A stretch of 64,000 nt of DNA. Origin: Byssochlamys sp. IMV 00236. Taxonomy: Eukaryota; Ascomycota; Eurotiomycetes; Eurotiales; Thermoascaceae. Both the position numbers and the translations under genes were made by a program. The DNA lies in NCBI GenBank assembly GCA_001931875.2, contig MSJH02000810.1, positions 1-64,000 on the forward strand, given 5' to 3'. Each line of letters starts with the position of its first letter. Positions within the stretch are counted from its first letter, which is position 1. Positions 23,785 to 37,019 of the stretch are shown piece after piece. The notes under the pieces were generated by a model, which was not told the origin of the DNA, made no database searches, and was given only the letters and a program-made list of their open reading frames with translations.

Positions 23785-26676
23785 ATGAGCTCCAAACGAC
23801 GCGCTGCGCCCGTGGCTTCTCCGGAGTCGTCTGTTCATGGGCAAAAGCGGAGGAAAGTCTCCGTAAGTACATTAATTGTTCTCCCTCTTTCTCCCAAAGC
23901 GACGCCTTTGCTTAACTGGGGGCTTTGACTTGACCGCGACGGAATCACTCCGACAATAATATGCTGTGGCTGCCGCTGGTTGCGACTTGCTAGTTTGCCC
24001 CGGTCTGGGACGAGAATAGGTCAAGAGGTTCCGCCGTCTGGCACTTCTTGTGATGACCTGCATCAGAACGGCGGTGCAATGCCAGATGGCAACGCGTGAA
24101 GTGCAGACCTCGCAGTCTTCAACGGGCACTCTCCTCGGTGGTTCCTAATCATGCCTTGCTTTTGATCTTTTTCCAGTCGAGGCCGTCATCGACGCTGACA
24201 ATGGCATCCATCTCGCCAGGACGATTCTACCGCTGACGTCGAGACCCCGCAAACCACCACAGAAGCTGGCCTGAAATTGCTTGCCCATATAAAACAGTCC
24301 ACAGATAAAAAGTATGTCTCCTCGTCGCTTCCGTCGACCTTCCTTTCCTGGCCTTCTCTGGTACTAATGAAGGAACTTTCTCGTGTGCATAGTGGACGTC
24401 AAATTACCACCAGCTTCCTTCATCTACCCGATAAAGTACGTCGTGGTTCCTTGGTTGACATCCTCAGGATGCTTGAATGGTCGTTTAATGGTTATTAGAA
24501 AGAAAACCCAGATTATTACCGAACTATTGTACTCCCAATCGCCATAGATACAGTAGAGGTAGGTGGAGTTATTTTTTCTCGGCAAGCCCAAGACTGGGAG
24601 CTCTCCCTGGACCTCGCGAGCACAAGTCGTAATTACAATATCATGACGCCGCTTGGATACAGAGATAGTACCTTCGATGGATGCTCTTCACACCATTTCC
24701 TCGTTCCATGACACTCATTGTATTAACACCGTGAAAAGGAAAAATTGAAGCGCCATGAATATCCCACAATTACCGCCCTGGAAAGCGATCTCAAGCGCAT
24801 GATTAGCAATGCGAAGGTTTACAACCAAAAGTCCTCTCAGGTGTTTGCTGATGCCGAGAGGATACGCAAAATACTCTCCAACAATATGCCAAAGATAAAT
24901 CCCGCGTACAAGGACCCGAAATATGTCGCTTTCCCTACCCCGTTGCCTGATGAAGCGCCTGGAGATGAAGAGGCAGCAGAGCCCGATGCCAGTCCTAAGG
25001 AATCTCCGGATGAGCAGCAGAAATCAAAACAGCGCTCCAGCTCTGCTGCCTTTGGCAAGGACGACAAACAGCAGACGAACTTCGAAGGCGACAGTCTTCA
25101 GACTGCGCAAGATAAGATCATCTCAGAATTGATCAATCTAAAAGATTCGGAGTAAGTTAGCTGCCACCCGTCAAGGTTCCTTTCTACATGCTTGATTGAC
25201 GGCCCCTAACAAACTCACAGAGGCACCGAAGTAGGACTCCCCTTTGTCAATAAACCTGACCGCAACCTCTACAAAGATTATTATGAGATCATCCAACATC
25301 CTGTCTCGTTGAGAACTATACAAAGGCAGGCCCGCGGTACGGATGGCAGGAAGACTGGTCCAAGGACAACCGCCTTCCCCACATGGTTATCGTTCGAAGA
25401 GGAAATGGAATATATATGGCGCAATGCGCGGGACTTCAATGAAGACGGCAGCGAAATCTTCAACTACGCCGGTATACTCGAGGTAGGGCTTATAACTACG
25501 TGGGACTGTGCTACAGTTTGGTCTAATAAACTCAGGATTACTTCAAAAAACGCGTTGCCGAAGCCAAAAGAGTCGTGCCCGACGGTATACAAGAAGGCAC
25601 TGATGGCAGCACTCCTCGTCTCAGGCTAAGGATGGCCACCACAAAAACACCGGAACCGTCGTCGTCTTCGTCGTCGCAGAGGCTGACGTTGAGGCTCCCT
25701 GGTCAGAAATCGGATGGCACACCAAAAGATGAGAGGACTCAACCTGGAGTGACTGTAGACAGCGAAGCACTGAAGAGACAGCAAGAACTCGTCCGTGCTG
25801 GGTCAAATGGGCAAGATATCGATGCTCGCTCGACACCATCGACCAGGAATCTGAGGAGAAATGGCAGTCCAAAGCTAGGTGCTAGGTTCCAGATTCCACC
25901 CGAGCGTAGAGGGAGCAGCTCTGCGCCTTCTCCTGCACGCTCTACCACGACAGCTGTCAAAAGCGAGGGACAAGCAGTCGCCTCACCCAACCTGGCTGCC
26001 GTCCAGTCTCGTGAAGACAGTCAAGAGTCCATGCGACCCGCGGCCGGAACCACGATACCGCTGGCCTCTCAGTCAACAGTGCTGTCGCCTCCGGATCTTG
26101 CCCCGCCCAATGTGACTGGCAGCCCATCTATTCCTGTTGACCAACCTGCGTATCTTAAGGTACCACAGAATGTATCATTCGATAGCATCTGGGAAGGACG
26201 AGATCGAAGTAAGTTATCAACTGGATTGGCTGCGGCTCCTTTGGCTGACTATCCTAGGTCTCGCAAATGCTCTTCTCACAAATGTCTCTGTATTTACTCA
26301 CCCGAGCCTAGAGCTTCGCAAAGCTCTCAAACTGGACATACCCCCTTCCGCCGTCGGGTTACAACAATCGATAACGATAAATCTTCCTTCGACTCATAAT
26401 TACCTCTTGATACGTCCTACGACCGTGGAAGAGACACCTCAACGACAGATTAAACTTGTGGCATCTGTTGGTAGCCAGAAGATTCCTTTGCCAGTGCACA
26501 CCCGGCCTCCTGGTTCTAGCGCTCCTGTCTATGAAGTACGCCTCAACAGGGGTGTTACTCGAGTTGACCTGGAAGTCGTTGCCGGCCCTTCTAGAACCGT
26601 TTCAAGAAATGGGCCACCAGGTACTGACATAGAATACGAGCGGTTGACGATATTTTTCCATCTACTGCGACAGTGA
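23785..26676 (+). CDS. rsc4: RSC chromatin-remodelling complex subunit Rsc4-like, double bromodomain
   Basis: Eight exons (23785-23862, 24220-24311, 24393-24435, 24499-24558, 24739-25151, 25221-25482, 25536-26208, 26258-26676) give 679 residues. The N-terminus is basic (KRRAAP, QKRRKVS). Bromodomain 1 is at about 42-130, with NPDYYRTIVLPIAI and NAKVYNQKSS. Bromodomain 2 is at about 215-316, with LYKDYYEIIQHPVSL and NARDFNEDGSEIFNYA. A low-complexity Ser/Pro-rich linker follows, then a conserved C-terminal domain beginning near SLANALLTNVSVF. Tandem bromodomains plus this C-terminal region match fungal Rsc4, which binds acetylated histone H3 for the SWI/SNF-type RSC remodeller. Intron 1 is long (357 bp) and its acceptor is the least certain junction. 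It is the first gene beside the RIP isochore. Confidence 0.88.
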
Positions 26677-27474
26677 AATGGGACAAGAGCGTGCTTTTGG
26701 GCTACTTGATGATGTGAAGTGGACGTCTTGGTTGGAATCCTCCAGCCAGATCCTTCAATACGAGATTCAGGTGCCCTGGTCGATCTCTTCTTTCGGGAGG
26801 CCTCAGTTGTATCGTGCATGCTGTATAGATGCTAGGGTTGATATTTTGACACACGGCTTCAAACTGGTTTAGCGTATTTTGTTATGAGTTGAGATTGCCT
26901 TGTTTGATATTATTGCCATCGAGAACAGATTTCACACAACGGCTCGGCCGAGTGGCCTCTTCGTTTTGTTCTTTTCTGTTTTTGATTCAATAAATGATAG
27001 AGATATCCCGCATACCGGTCCATTCAACCAATTAATCTTAAATTCCGAGGCCTTCGCCATCTGCAAAGCAGTAATTCTACCATAGTCCCAGTAGGGTGAA
27101 GATCTGGAAGATTTGCCTGAGCGGGGTTCATCTGATCCACTCAGACTCGCTATTTTTCACCAAAGCTGAAAGCCAAAAGCTAGCGCTCCGGGTTGCTGGA
27201 TGTGTGCCAATAGATTGTCGGTTAAGCTGCTTAGCTAAGACCAACACTTCCCCAAGGAACCGTGGGCTTGCATCTTTTTGCACCCGAGTCCTCGCCCGGA
27301 GCCGAAAAAAAAAAATTTCTAGAGTGGGCATACTTTTCTCCCTATAAAGTTGATCCAACTTCCGCCTCAACCAGCTCCTTATCAGCCTTTTTTTCTCTCC
27401 CCCTTTCCCCCTCCTTTTCCAAAGTACCGTTTCATAGTACTTGGATATCTGCCTTTGTGCACCATACTATAAAG
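26677..27474 (+). promoter_or_regulatory. rsc4 3' region and ssb1 promoter
   Basis: The downstream half looks like a strong promoter. TATAAAG stands at 27343-27349, about 130 bases before the ATG. A nearly pure pyrimidine stretch (27386-27420) follows, as is usual in highly expressed fungal genes. An A run lies at 27306-27315. TTCTAGAG at 27316-27323 resembles half of a heat-shock element but is not a full one. The upstream half shows nothing recognisable. Confidence 0.55.
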
Positions 27475-29817
<2,343 letters not shown>

Positions 29818-30639
29818 TTTGTGATTCCTCAGCTTAGCGACATGAAGGGGTCATCTCTTGCAGGAGCATGGTAGCCTCTGTGGCCGTCCTTCAGGCGGAA
29901 ATTCGTTGTATTTGGTCGTTCCTCTATTCCCAAAAGTTTCATTTAAGGACCCGGTTACATACTTGTGACTTTTTTTTTTGCATCGATGAAAAGATACATC
30001 AGGCCAAAAAGATGTTTATGGCATTGGCAGTTTTCATGAGTCATGTGATGGGTCTGGCATACTGGCGGGGTTTCCTTTTATTCAGTCTGGCTTTTGCCTT
30101 TTCCGCTGTTCTCTTTGTTCTCTTCACTTCTATCTCCTCATGGCTCATAGAATAACGAGTATCTGATAAATGTTTATGTCCTAGCGTACTCCTAGGCTTT
30201 CGCGATAGAATCAAGGGAGTGTGGTCACTTAATTTCCTGGTAACTTCTGTCGAAAGCGACTTCAATTTCCATCAATCATTCAATCTAGAGCATAAAGCTT
30301 TCCCGAGACTGCACGTTCTAGTGCGGCCTGGGACTAATAATGTAGCTCGAGATAAAGCGGCTAAGGCTGTCGGTCTCCCTTCTTTAGCTAACGGTGATGC
30401 GGACGGGGAAGCTCAGCAAGCTCCCCACCGCTGCCACTACCACTTTTTTCACTATTAAATGCGGCTAGCAGGAGAGGGTCTCTAAATACATACAGTACTT
30501 GAGCCCGCCGCATATCGCAGTTCCGAGGCCATTTCTATGCGAAGCGCGGCCAGCATTCAACTTTTGTCGTTGTCCTTGAACACTAGTGGCGCGCCCTGGT
30601 ACTCATCTCGAAAGCCAAGTTTAGGTAGCGGCGGTCATC
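29818..30639. other. Intergenic region, ssb1 3' UTR and upstream of the DUF3752 gene
   Basis: No gene is supported. A 95-codon frame at 29868-30155 starts 50 bases after the ssb1 stop and is hydrophobic. It lies where the 3' UTR should be and was not accepted. The sequence CGGGGAAGCTCAGCAAGCTC near 30404-30424 can form an imperfect hairpin of unknown meaning. Confidence 0.5.
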
Positions 30640-31523
30640 ATGAACTCGGCCAACGCCTCGACCGGCGCTGGGAAGAACGCAAAACGCAAATACGAAGCAC
30701 ACGATCTGAGCGACCGCAATTCTATCACGACTACAGAGGATGCTGGGAAGCGACCGAGAACAATTGGGCCATCACTGCCTCCTCCGCCTGCGGACAAGTC
30801 TGCTAGTGAAGATGGAAATGACAGTGAAAGCAGCGATGATAGTGATGACATAGGACCAAGCCTGCCGCCACCTGGCGGCACTGAGTCTGGACGTGCTGGT
30901 CCTAGCCGTGATAATGATGAAGCAGCCAAGAATCGTGCAATTGAACAACAGGCTTCTCCTCCAGTCTCCATTCAAAATCAACGCGATGACTGGATGCTCG
31001 CACCACCAGACCAAGGGGACTGGACTTCGCGCGTGGACCCGACGAAACTACGTAATCGCAAGTTCAACACGGGTAGAAGTGCTGGAGGCGCACCCTCGTC
31101 TGGCAAGTCGAGTAGTCTATGGACAGAAACGCCGGAACAAAAGAGGAAGCGTTTGGAGAACGAGGTCATGGGCATCCAGCAACCCGCACCCGGTGCCCCG
31201 AGGGAGCCCAGCGGCAACAAATCTGCATCTGATAAACTCATGGAAAAGCGTCTGCAATCATATAGTGTGAGTCATCAAATATGGATATATATACAGTTTA
31301 TGTACTGATAATCATACAGGACAAGTCGCAGCGCAAGGCTCTGTATAAAGAACACCAGGAGACGTCTAATCCGGCTAAAGAGCAAGACGATCCAAGTGCT
31401 CGTCCATTTGATAGAGAGAAAGACATCGCTGGTCCAGGGACTATAAGTTCCGCGAAACGCAGAGAAATAATTAATAAGTCATCGGACTATACCTCTCGCT
31501 TTTCGAGGGGTAAATTCCTTTAA
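30640..31523 (+). CDS. GPALPP-motif (DUF3752) nuclear protein
   Basis: Two exons (30640-31266, 31320-31523) give 276 residues. Two GPSLPPP motifs (about residues 43-49 and 72-78) and the spaced DDW-ML, DWTSRVDPTKLRNRKFNTG, LWTETPEQKRKRL blocks match the GPALPP1/DUF3752 family. The C-terminal RPFDREKD and IINKSSDYTSRFSRGKFL are also typical. The protein is mostly charged and disordered, with acidic Ser/Asp runs and basic patches. Family members are nuclear and of unknown molecular role; links to splicing are only suspected. The intron (GTGAGT donor, ACAG acceptor) joins in phase 0 before DKSQRKALYKEHQ. Start is the first ATG, with no upstream in-frame alternative. Confidence 0.88.
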
Positions 31524-33015
31524 TTTTATACCCAGGGGAAATATTATGGTTTTCTGTATGGGTACTCTTGTTATTTGTACTATTTGTACCCAGTTTGAGA
31601 TTCGGTTACTTGGTCTTGGGGACTGTACACTTACGCTTACGCCCAAGATAATCACAGAAGTATCAGTACCAAATGATTTGGTCTCATGCTACTCACGATG
31701 TATCATAAAGAAGGGGGACATAGTATCATACCATTGTTGATCATTCGAACACGAATTCCAGGATAGACAGTACACTTCGCTCTACGGAACGCAGCTTAAG
31801 GCGGCGGTGAGCATCAGAGCATAGCTTCACCCAAACCGCTGAAGGTCGCTCTCGCATATTAAATGTATTTGATATTTCAAGATCTATTATTCTAAGTGAT
31901 TCGGTGGCATCTATTTCTGGACACAATATGGATTTATTTCTGGCTTTCTTGAGAAAGCTTACTGTAACATTCTTTCTCTAGATGTAGGCAACATATTTAA
32001 TTCAGCAAGGACACCATTATTTACAATTAGAAGTGGGCCTCTCTTCATGCCCGGGATATTCTTGGTAACTTGCTGGCTAATTACGTCCGGATGATTGTAG
32101 AGAATAAAATGAAGATAAATATCAGCTATTACTAGTTATGGTCACCATGTAAAAAGTTACGTTCTTAGAATATAAACTGCGACTGCAAACCCCTTTAGGA
32201 TTATTCTTTTCCTGTTCAATAACTGTAGGGAGATCTTGGATGATAGAAGTTGGTTCCGGGGCTTTCTTCTTTGCCATGGCTATGCAAGCATATCCATTGA
32301 ATGGGATGCATTCACTTTTTGTACAGCGCTAGTAATAATTAAAATGCCAATGAATCTACCTAGGTATGCGTAATCTGATCTAGTACTGCTTTCACTCTAT
32401 TAGCTATTATGCTCGATAATTTATGATGGCTTTCTGTCAGTTGACCAAAAAGGAGAACTCCTAGCTAGTCTGCCGGGATCTCTAACGATTTACAAAGGAT
32501 TAGAGAATCAATAATATTATGCCTCTTGAGCAAGAATAATTTAGGATGGTCACATGCTACATAGCGGTTATGGCCTGCTGTATCTCAGCTATTCAAGCTT
32601 CTTCACTTCACGTTGTCCTTGCAGAACAGATCCCATCAAGACCATTATTAAACAAGTCGCCATTTCAAGGCCGTGACTCAAGAATAACTGTGAGAAATCT
32701 TTCGATCTTTTAATCTTCCCTTGCTAGTTCTCAGTCCATTCTTACCATGGCTTCGGACGAGGAATTCAGCGATCTTGGCCGTCAAGCGCTCATCCACAAA
32801 CTCAACTCTCTCGTATAACTTCTAGAGAGGACTTCATGGTAAACCCCCGCTATGTGGGCTGCATTGTGGTTGTTGTCGGATCTGGATTCACTATCACAAA
32901 TTGTCTCACTTGCGGAGATGAATAGTCGAGTTTCGAGGTCATTTAGATATACCCACAGATCGTGTTCCTAAAAGAAGTATATTTCTCCCTACCCAAAATC
33001 CGATACGGGAGCTAA

Positions 33016-33228
33016 TTATACATGAATCAGGGAACCAACAGACCAGGAACTGAAGAGGACGGCCAGGAAGAAGCAGGCGAGTGCTAATCCCATCCCCGTT
33101 TCCCCTACGCACCAACGTGTGGCCTTATTACGAGATCCCGACGATTCTCGAGATCTCGCTCCAATAGATGCTCCTGGGTCTATTATGTCAACTTCCTCCA
33201 GAGAATATATTCCGCGGTCGGAACTCAT
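33016..33228 (-). CDS. Doubtful small protein with one membrane segment
   Basis: A 70-codon frame with a true ATG. The product has an acidic and Ser/Arg-rich N-terminal half and one hydrophobic segment near the C-terminus (GLALACFFLAVLFSSW), so it would be a tail-anchored-like small membrane protein. No relative is recognised. It sits alone in a gene-poor interval and may be a chance frame or a remnant exon. Confidence 0.2.
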   Translation of the reverse strand: MSSDRGIYSLEEVDIIDPGASIGARSRESSGSRNKATRWCVGETGMGLALACFFLAVLFSSWSVGSLIHV

Positions 33229-33497
33229 ATTGCTTTTAATCTACTAATACAGATCATTTAGTGTCTAGAACATATAACCAGGAATGTGTTTTAACACATG
33301 TCGGACAGCGTGTCGAAGTGGCGCATATTTATCCCTACTTTATGGGTACCATTCCTAAGGAAGATTGATTTTGGAGTAGATCATGAATATTCTGACCTCA
33401 GGAGAAAATTGATGGATGGAGAAATGTTATCTTTACTGACAAATCCACTGAAATCCCGGAAAATCTAACGACATTATCTCCAAGTGCTCATGCATAT

Positions 33498-34014
33498 TTG
33501 TCGAAGGCCCTTTTCGCATTGAAGTTTCTGGATGCGTCAGAAGATGGTAAGAGTATGGATATACAACTTTTTTCTTTTTGGCTGCGTCCATACTATCGCC
33601 TGACATATATCGCCCTTACTACGACCCCGCAATTGCCCAGCAATCTGACAGAGTTAATCAACTATATTATGCTCTTTGACTATAACACGCAAAAGCAGGC
33701 CTGTTCTGGCGACATCTTGACTTTACGGACCGATGATCCTCAGGAGAGACCTTTGCCCAGCAAAGAGCTATAGGAACTACAGTGGTTATAACATCGTTAT
33801 AACATCGCCTTACTGTTCCAAGTGGAGGTGCTGAAGCCTTGTTCAGCAATTGTGATCCTGGTGATATAGCCTCACACGACTCCTACTATATTGAAGATGA
33901 GGCGGAGGATATGAGCGATGTGGATAGCTTTGTCCAGGAAGATATGTACTGGCCAGACCAGCAGGTGCGTGAATGGAGTGCTCAAACTGCTCAGACCGTT
34001 CAGACTACATGTTA
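33498..34014 (+). pseudogene. Possible decayed coding remnant
   Basis: A 91-codon frame (33498-33773, near-cognate TTG start) is followed in another frame, from about 33812, by an open stretch to a TAG at 34012-34014 that reads VPSGGAEALFSN, SYYIEDEAEDMSDVDSFV and WPDQQVREWS. An 11-bp tandem duplication lies between the two and shifts the frame. The coding-like acidic composition of the second part suggests a broken gene. The family is not recognised. Confidence 0.3.
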
Positions 34015-34549
34015 GTGGGGTTTGCAATAGGAAGTGAGGCAAGGCTAATAGGAAGGATGCTATTACTGTATTTTATGATTTTATCTATAGTAATCTGACA
34101 ACCATTGCTGGGAGACCACGTTTGCATAACTGTTGGACGGAGGACCATATGATTTGGTTTCGCCTCCATGCGTTCTCCCATCTGGTTGCTCCGTCCCCCA
34201 GGAACCTTGACTAGGCTGCACCATGCGTCAAGGCCTCTTGTACATTGCTCGTGTATCCACTCCCATGTCCTGCACTCATTACAAAGGATCGCTGTCGTTG
34301 CTGACTTATCCATACTCCCGTCATCTTCCACCATTCCCTGTTTCCAAATGGCTACCACTATTCCCAGCCGTGTTCACAGCCCTGTGAGGTATATTCGGAG
34401 AACGAGGGCCTCCCGTTGTGATGGGATTGGACCGTTTGAGGTCTCTTGCTACTGGGAATATAGCCCTCCTTAGTAGTTGCTAGGGATATTGTGATTTCCG
34501 CCAGATAATCCCTATGAAAGACATTAGCATTTATCACACACCATCCATA

Positions 34550-37019
34550 TCAGCTGTTTTGGACTACCTCGGTGCGCAAAATGTGAGCTATGAGTTCCTC
34601 TTTTGAAACACTCTCTAATTTTCTGCGTTCTTCGTCTAAGTTGCGTTCAATTTTGATTCCCAACAGCTGTTCGATAGCCCCTAAAAATCACGTTATTCTA
34701 GGCATAGTAGCAAGACTGAGGTATATAGATACCTTGAATTCGGTAGTTGAAGGTAAACTTCGCGTACGGTGATTCCAGGGTGTCAATATATGTCGGCTGT
34801 CCAACTTTGTGTACGTACTCTGCCGCGCTGCCTAGTTGAACTTGGTGTGACAATAAACCGGACCGCGCAACAGATAGGGGAACGGTATAGAGAGCTGGTT
34901 CGTTCCCGTCACTTCCTGTGGCCAGTGGAGATACAAGCACCATTGAATTCTGACCAGGGGTTAGCTGTTGAGGTCGCGACGCTGGCGAAGGAGCTGCATT
35001 CTCGGTTAATGGATTATTGCCCTGCCACAATACAGGCCTTTCTCGCAGCATCCGCGCAGCTTCGCCGCACGGGATCTGCACTTTAATTCTTCCAGGCTCT
35101 GCACCATGGCTATCCTTGTTGTCAGCTGTGTTTCTGTATAAGGGATCTTGGTCATCAATCCCGGAGCTTGAACTCTGAACGGTCCTTGTCCAGGTACCAT
35201 TGCCAATAGTGGTACTATGCTCATCCACATGCGATTGTTTCTCGGGTATGGTGTCTTGATTAGGGTTCTCGCTGGTATCCCAATCATATCCCTCGTTGAC
35301 ATTGCCAGCGTCGGGTTGCCATGACTTTTCCTTTAACAAACTCTCGTTATTGGAGGAACTGGCATTGGTGTCAGCTTGAACCCATTCATTATCCGCTTCT
35401 GTTTTGTTGTTATTCAGAGGATCAGCATCCTGTTCCCATTGCTGATCATCGGACTGCGTCATTTGAGGACTGCTGGCACCCCACTCATCCTTATCTTCAG
35501 TCAGGAAACCGCTTTCACCATTAGGTTTCCAGCCGGTGGAGGGTGAGTTGTTGTCAACGCCTTGGTCCGTGTCTCCATGATTATCCCACTCAGAATCACG
35601 ACCATCATGCTGCTGATGGTCTCTAGAATGGAAGCCTCCAGGGGTCGAGGCAGGATGGACATTTCCATGCTTCATATTGCGTCTTCCTTCCTTACGGCCA
35701 TATTGATATTCTCGGTCCTTTTCGGAGTCATCATAGCGGCGCCTAAGATTATATTCTTGATAACCTTTGTCCCTGTTTGAGCCGATATGTCCATGGCCGG
35801 CGTCACCTGTTGTTGTTCTTCTTTCATCTGGCAAACCAGGACCCCTGCTTGTAGTGACTCGCTGCTCGGGGGATAGCATGGGGTTAATGTTTACCACTAT
35901 TGGTGTTCCACTGGGGGCATATGAGATTCGAGACTGGGCCATACGCGCTCGATTAGGGGCATTGCTGGCAGAATCGAAAGGATCAATATCCGGAACATAG
36001 TTTGTGTCTAGCCGTCTGCTCAATGCCGACTGACAGGAGAGATGAGAGCTCGTGGTAGTTGCTGTTCGTTGATCTCTTTCCAAGCGATTGATCGAGCTCT
36101 TCTTGCGAACAGGGACGTCCGTCCAATCGCTGTCACGTCTGGGTTGGTTCCAATCATCACTGGAAATTCCGCCAGATCCTCTCCGGAACTCTGATCTAAC
36201 GTCACGAGCGGAAGACGTATTGGGACGAAATTGGTCGTATCGTCTGCTCTGCCTGGAGTTATAATAAGGGATGTCACCTGGCCCATCGAATCCAGCATAG
36301 GGCGGAATAATTGTCTGATCTCTGCTTTTGGTCTGACCATGCAAGGGACGGGTAAACAATGCTTGTATTACATTTCAATGAGCTTTGATAGACGGCTCGC
36401 AGATCCAAGGGGGCACATACATTCATCATCGCTCATGATAGCTGTTGCAGACTCAGGGGACGTTGGACACTCCAAATCGAAACCGGAGGCGGCGTAGTCT
36501 GGCAGCCCAGTATCCGGTAAGCAGCGTAATACTAGCACATGGATAGTTCCGAGATGCCGAAAATGGCTTGACAAAGTAGGATCGTTTACAGAGTTGTCTA
36601 GAAAAAGTAGTTGTCAGATTTGTCAAGAAGTCTCTGTCCTCTGGGGAAATGGTACCAATATTCAACGGCTCAAACCTCCAGGGTCTCCCCATCCAGCCGC
36701 CGTCTGGAAGGCGTTCCTCCTTCTGACGAACTCGAAAGTTGACCGTATCTGACAAGCAATCCATCCTGACTTTATCACTGATTTGGAGATCGCCCCTGTA
36801 TCGATTGCACTGGTAGACGCCATCTATGAACACAAACGCCGCCAGACCAGGGGCTATAAACCCGTCCGATCTCAGATTGATACTGAAGGGTGTAGATCCA
36901 GCAGGAATGGCGATGTAGCTTTCCACAACACCGTCTCCGTAGCAGATGCCATATTCACGAAATGGGGTGTTTGATGGTGTCCATTCGACATGGCACGTCA
37001 ATTGCTTGAGTTTTGGCAT
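34550..37019 (-). CDS. Unrecognised 766-residue protein with conserved N-terminal domain and long disordered middle
   Basis: Four exons on the minus strand (37019-36656, 36597-36421, 36361-34733, 34680-34550) give 766 residues. The first ~180 residues form a folded, beta-rich-looking domain (CHVEWTPSNTPFREYGICYG, IAAPGLAAFVFIDGVYQCNR-like blocks, WRFEPLNI). In shape it recalls DUF7918-type fungal domains, but I cannot assign it. The middle (about 190-660) is low-complexity and hydrophilic, rich in Asp, Ser, Asn, Arg and Trp (SDDWNQPRRDSDWTDV, EWDNHGDTDQG). The end is folded again: YIDTLESPYAKFTFNYRIQG, then a charged helix IEQLLGIKIERNLDEERRKL. Introns of 58, 59 and 52 bp have good branch sites, and joining across them restores a sensible C-terminus. 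Function unknown. Confidence 0.75.

Larger units (their letters stand above)
31524..34549. other. 3 kb gene-poor interval with decayed short frames
   Basis: This is the largest gap outside the isochore. Composition is moderately AT-rich without the total CpA loss of the left arm. It contains only short interrupted frames: a 23-codon frame at about 32747, a 70-codon minus-strand frame at 33016-33228, and a plus-strand pair at 33498-34014. An 11-bp direct duplication TTATAACATCG lies near 33787-33808. No repeat, tRNA or known domain was recognised. It may be an old degenerated gene or insertion. Confidence 0.5.

Noticed and set aside
29868..30155. 95-codon hydrophobic frame after ssb1
   Set aside because: It lies 50 bases after the ssb1 stop, where the 3' UTR is expected, and shows no known domain or splice support.
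34005..34358. 117-codon minus-strand frame downstream of the unassigned 766-residue gene
   Set aside because: Too weak: no domain, no splice link to the upstream gene, and it sits in its probable 3' UTR. It remains possible as a remnant.
36359..36361. Independent start of the large exon at 36359
   Set aside because: It is a TTG just after an AAG acceptor. The frame continues from the upstream exon, so one gene spans 37019-34550.
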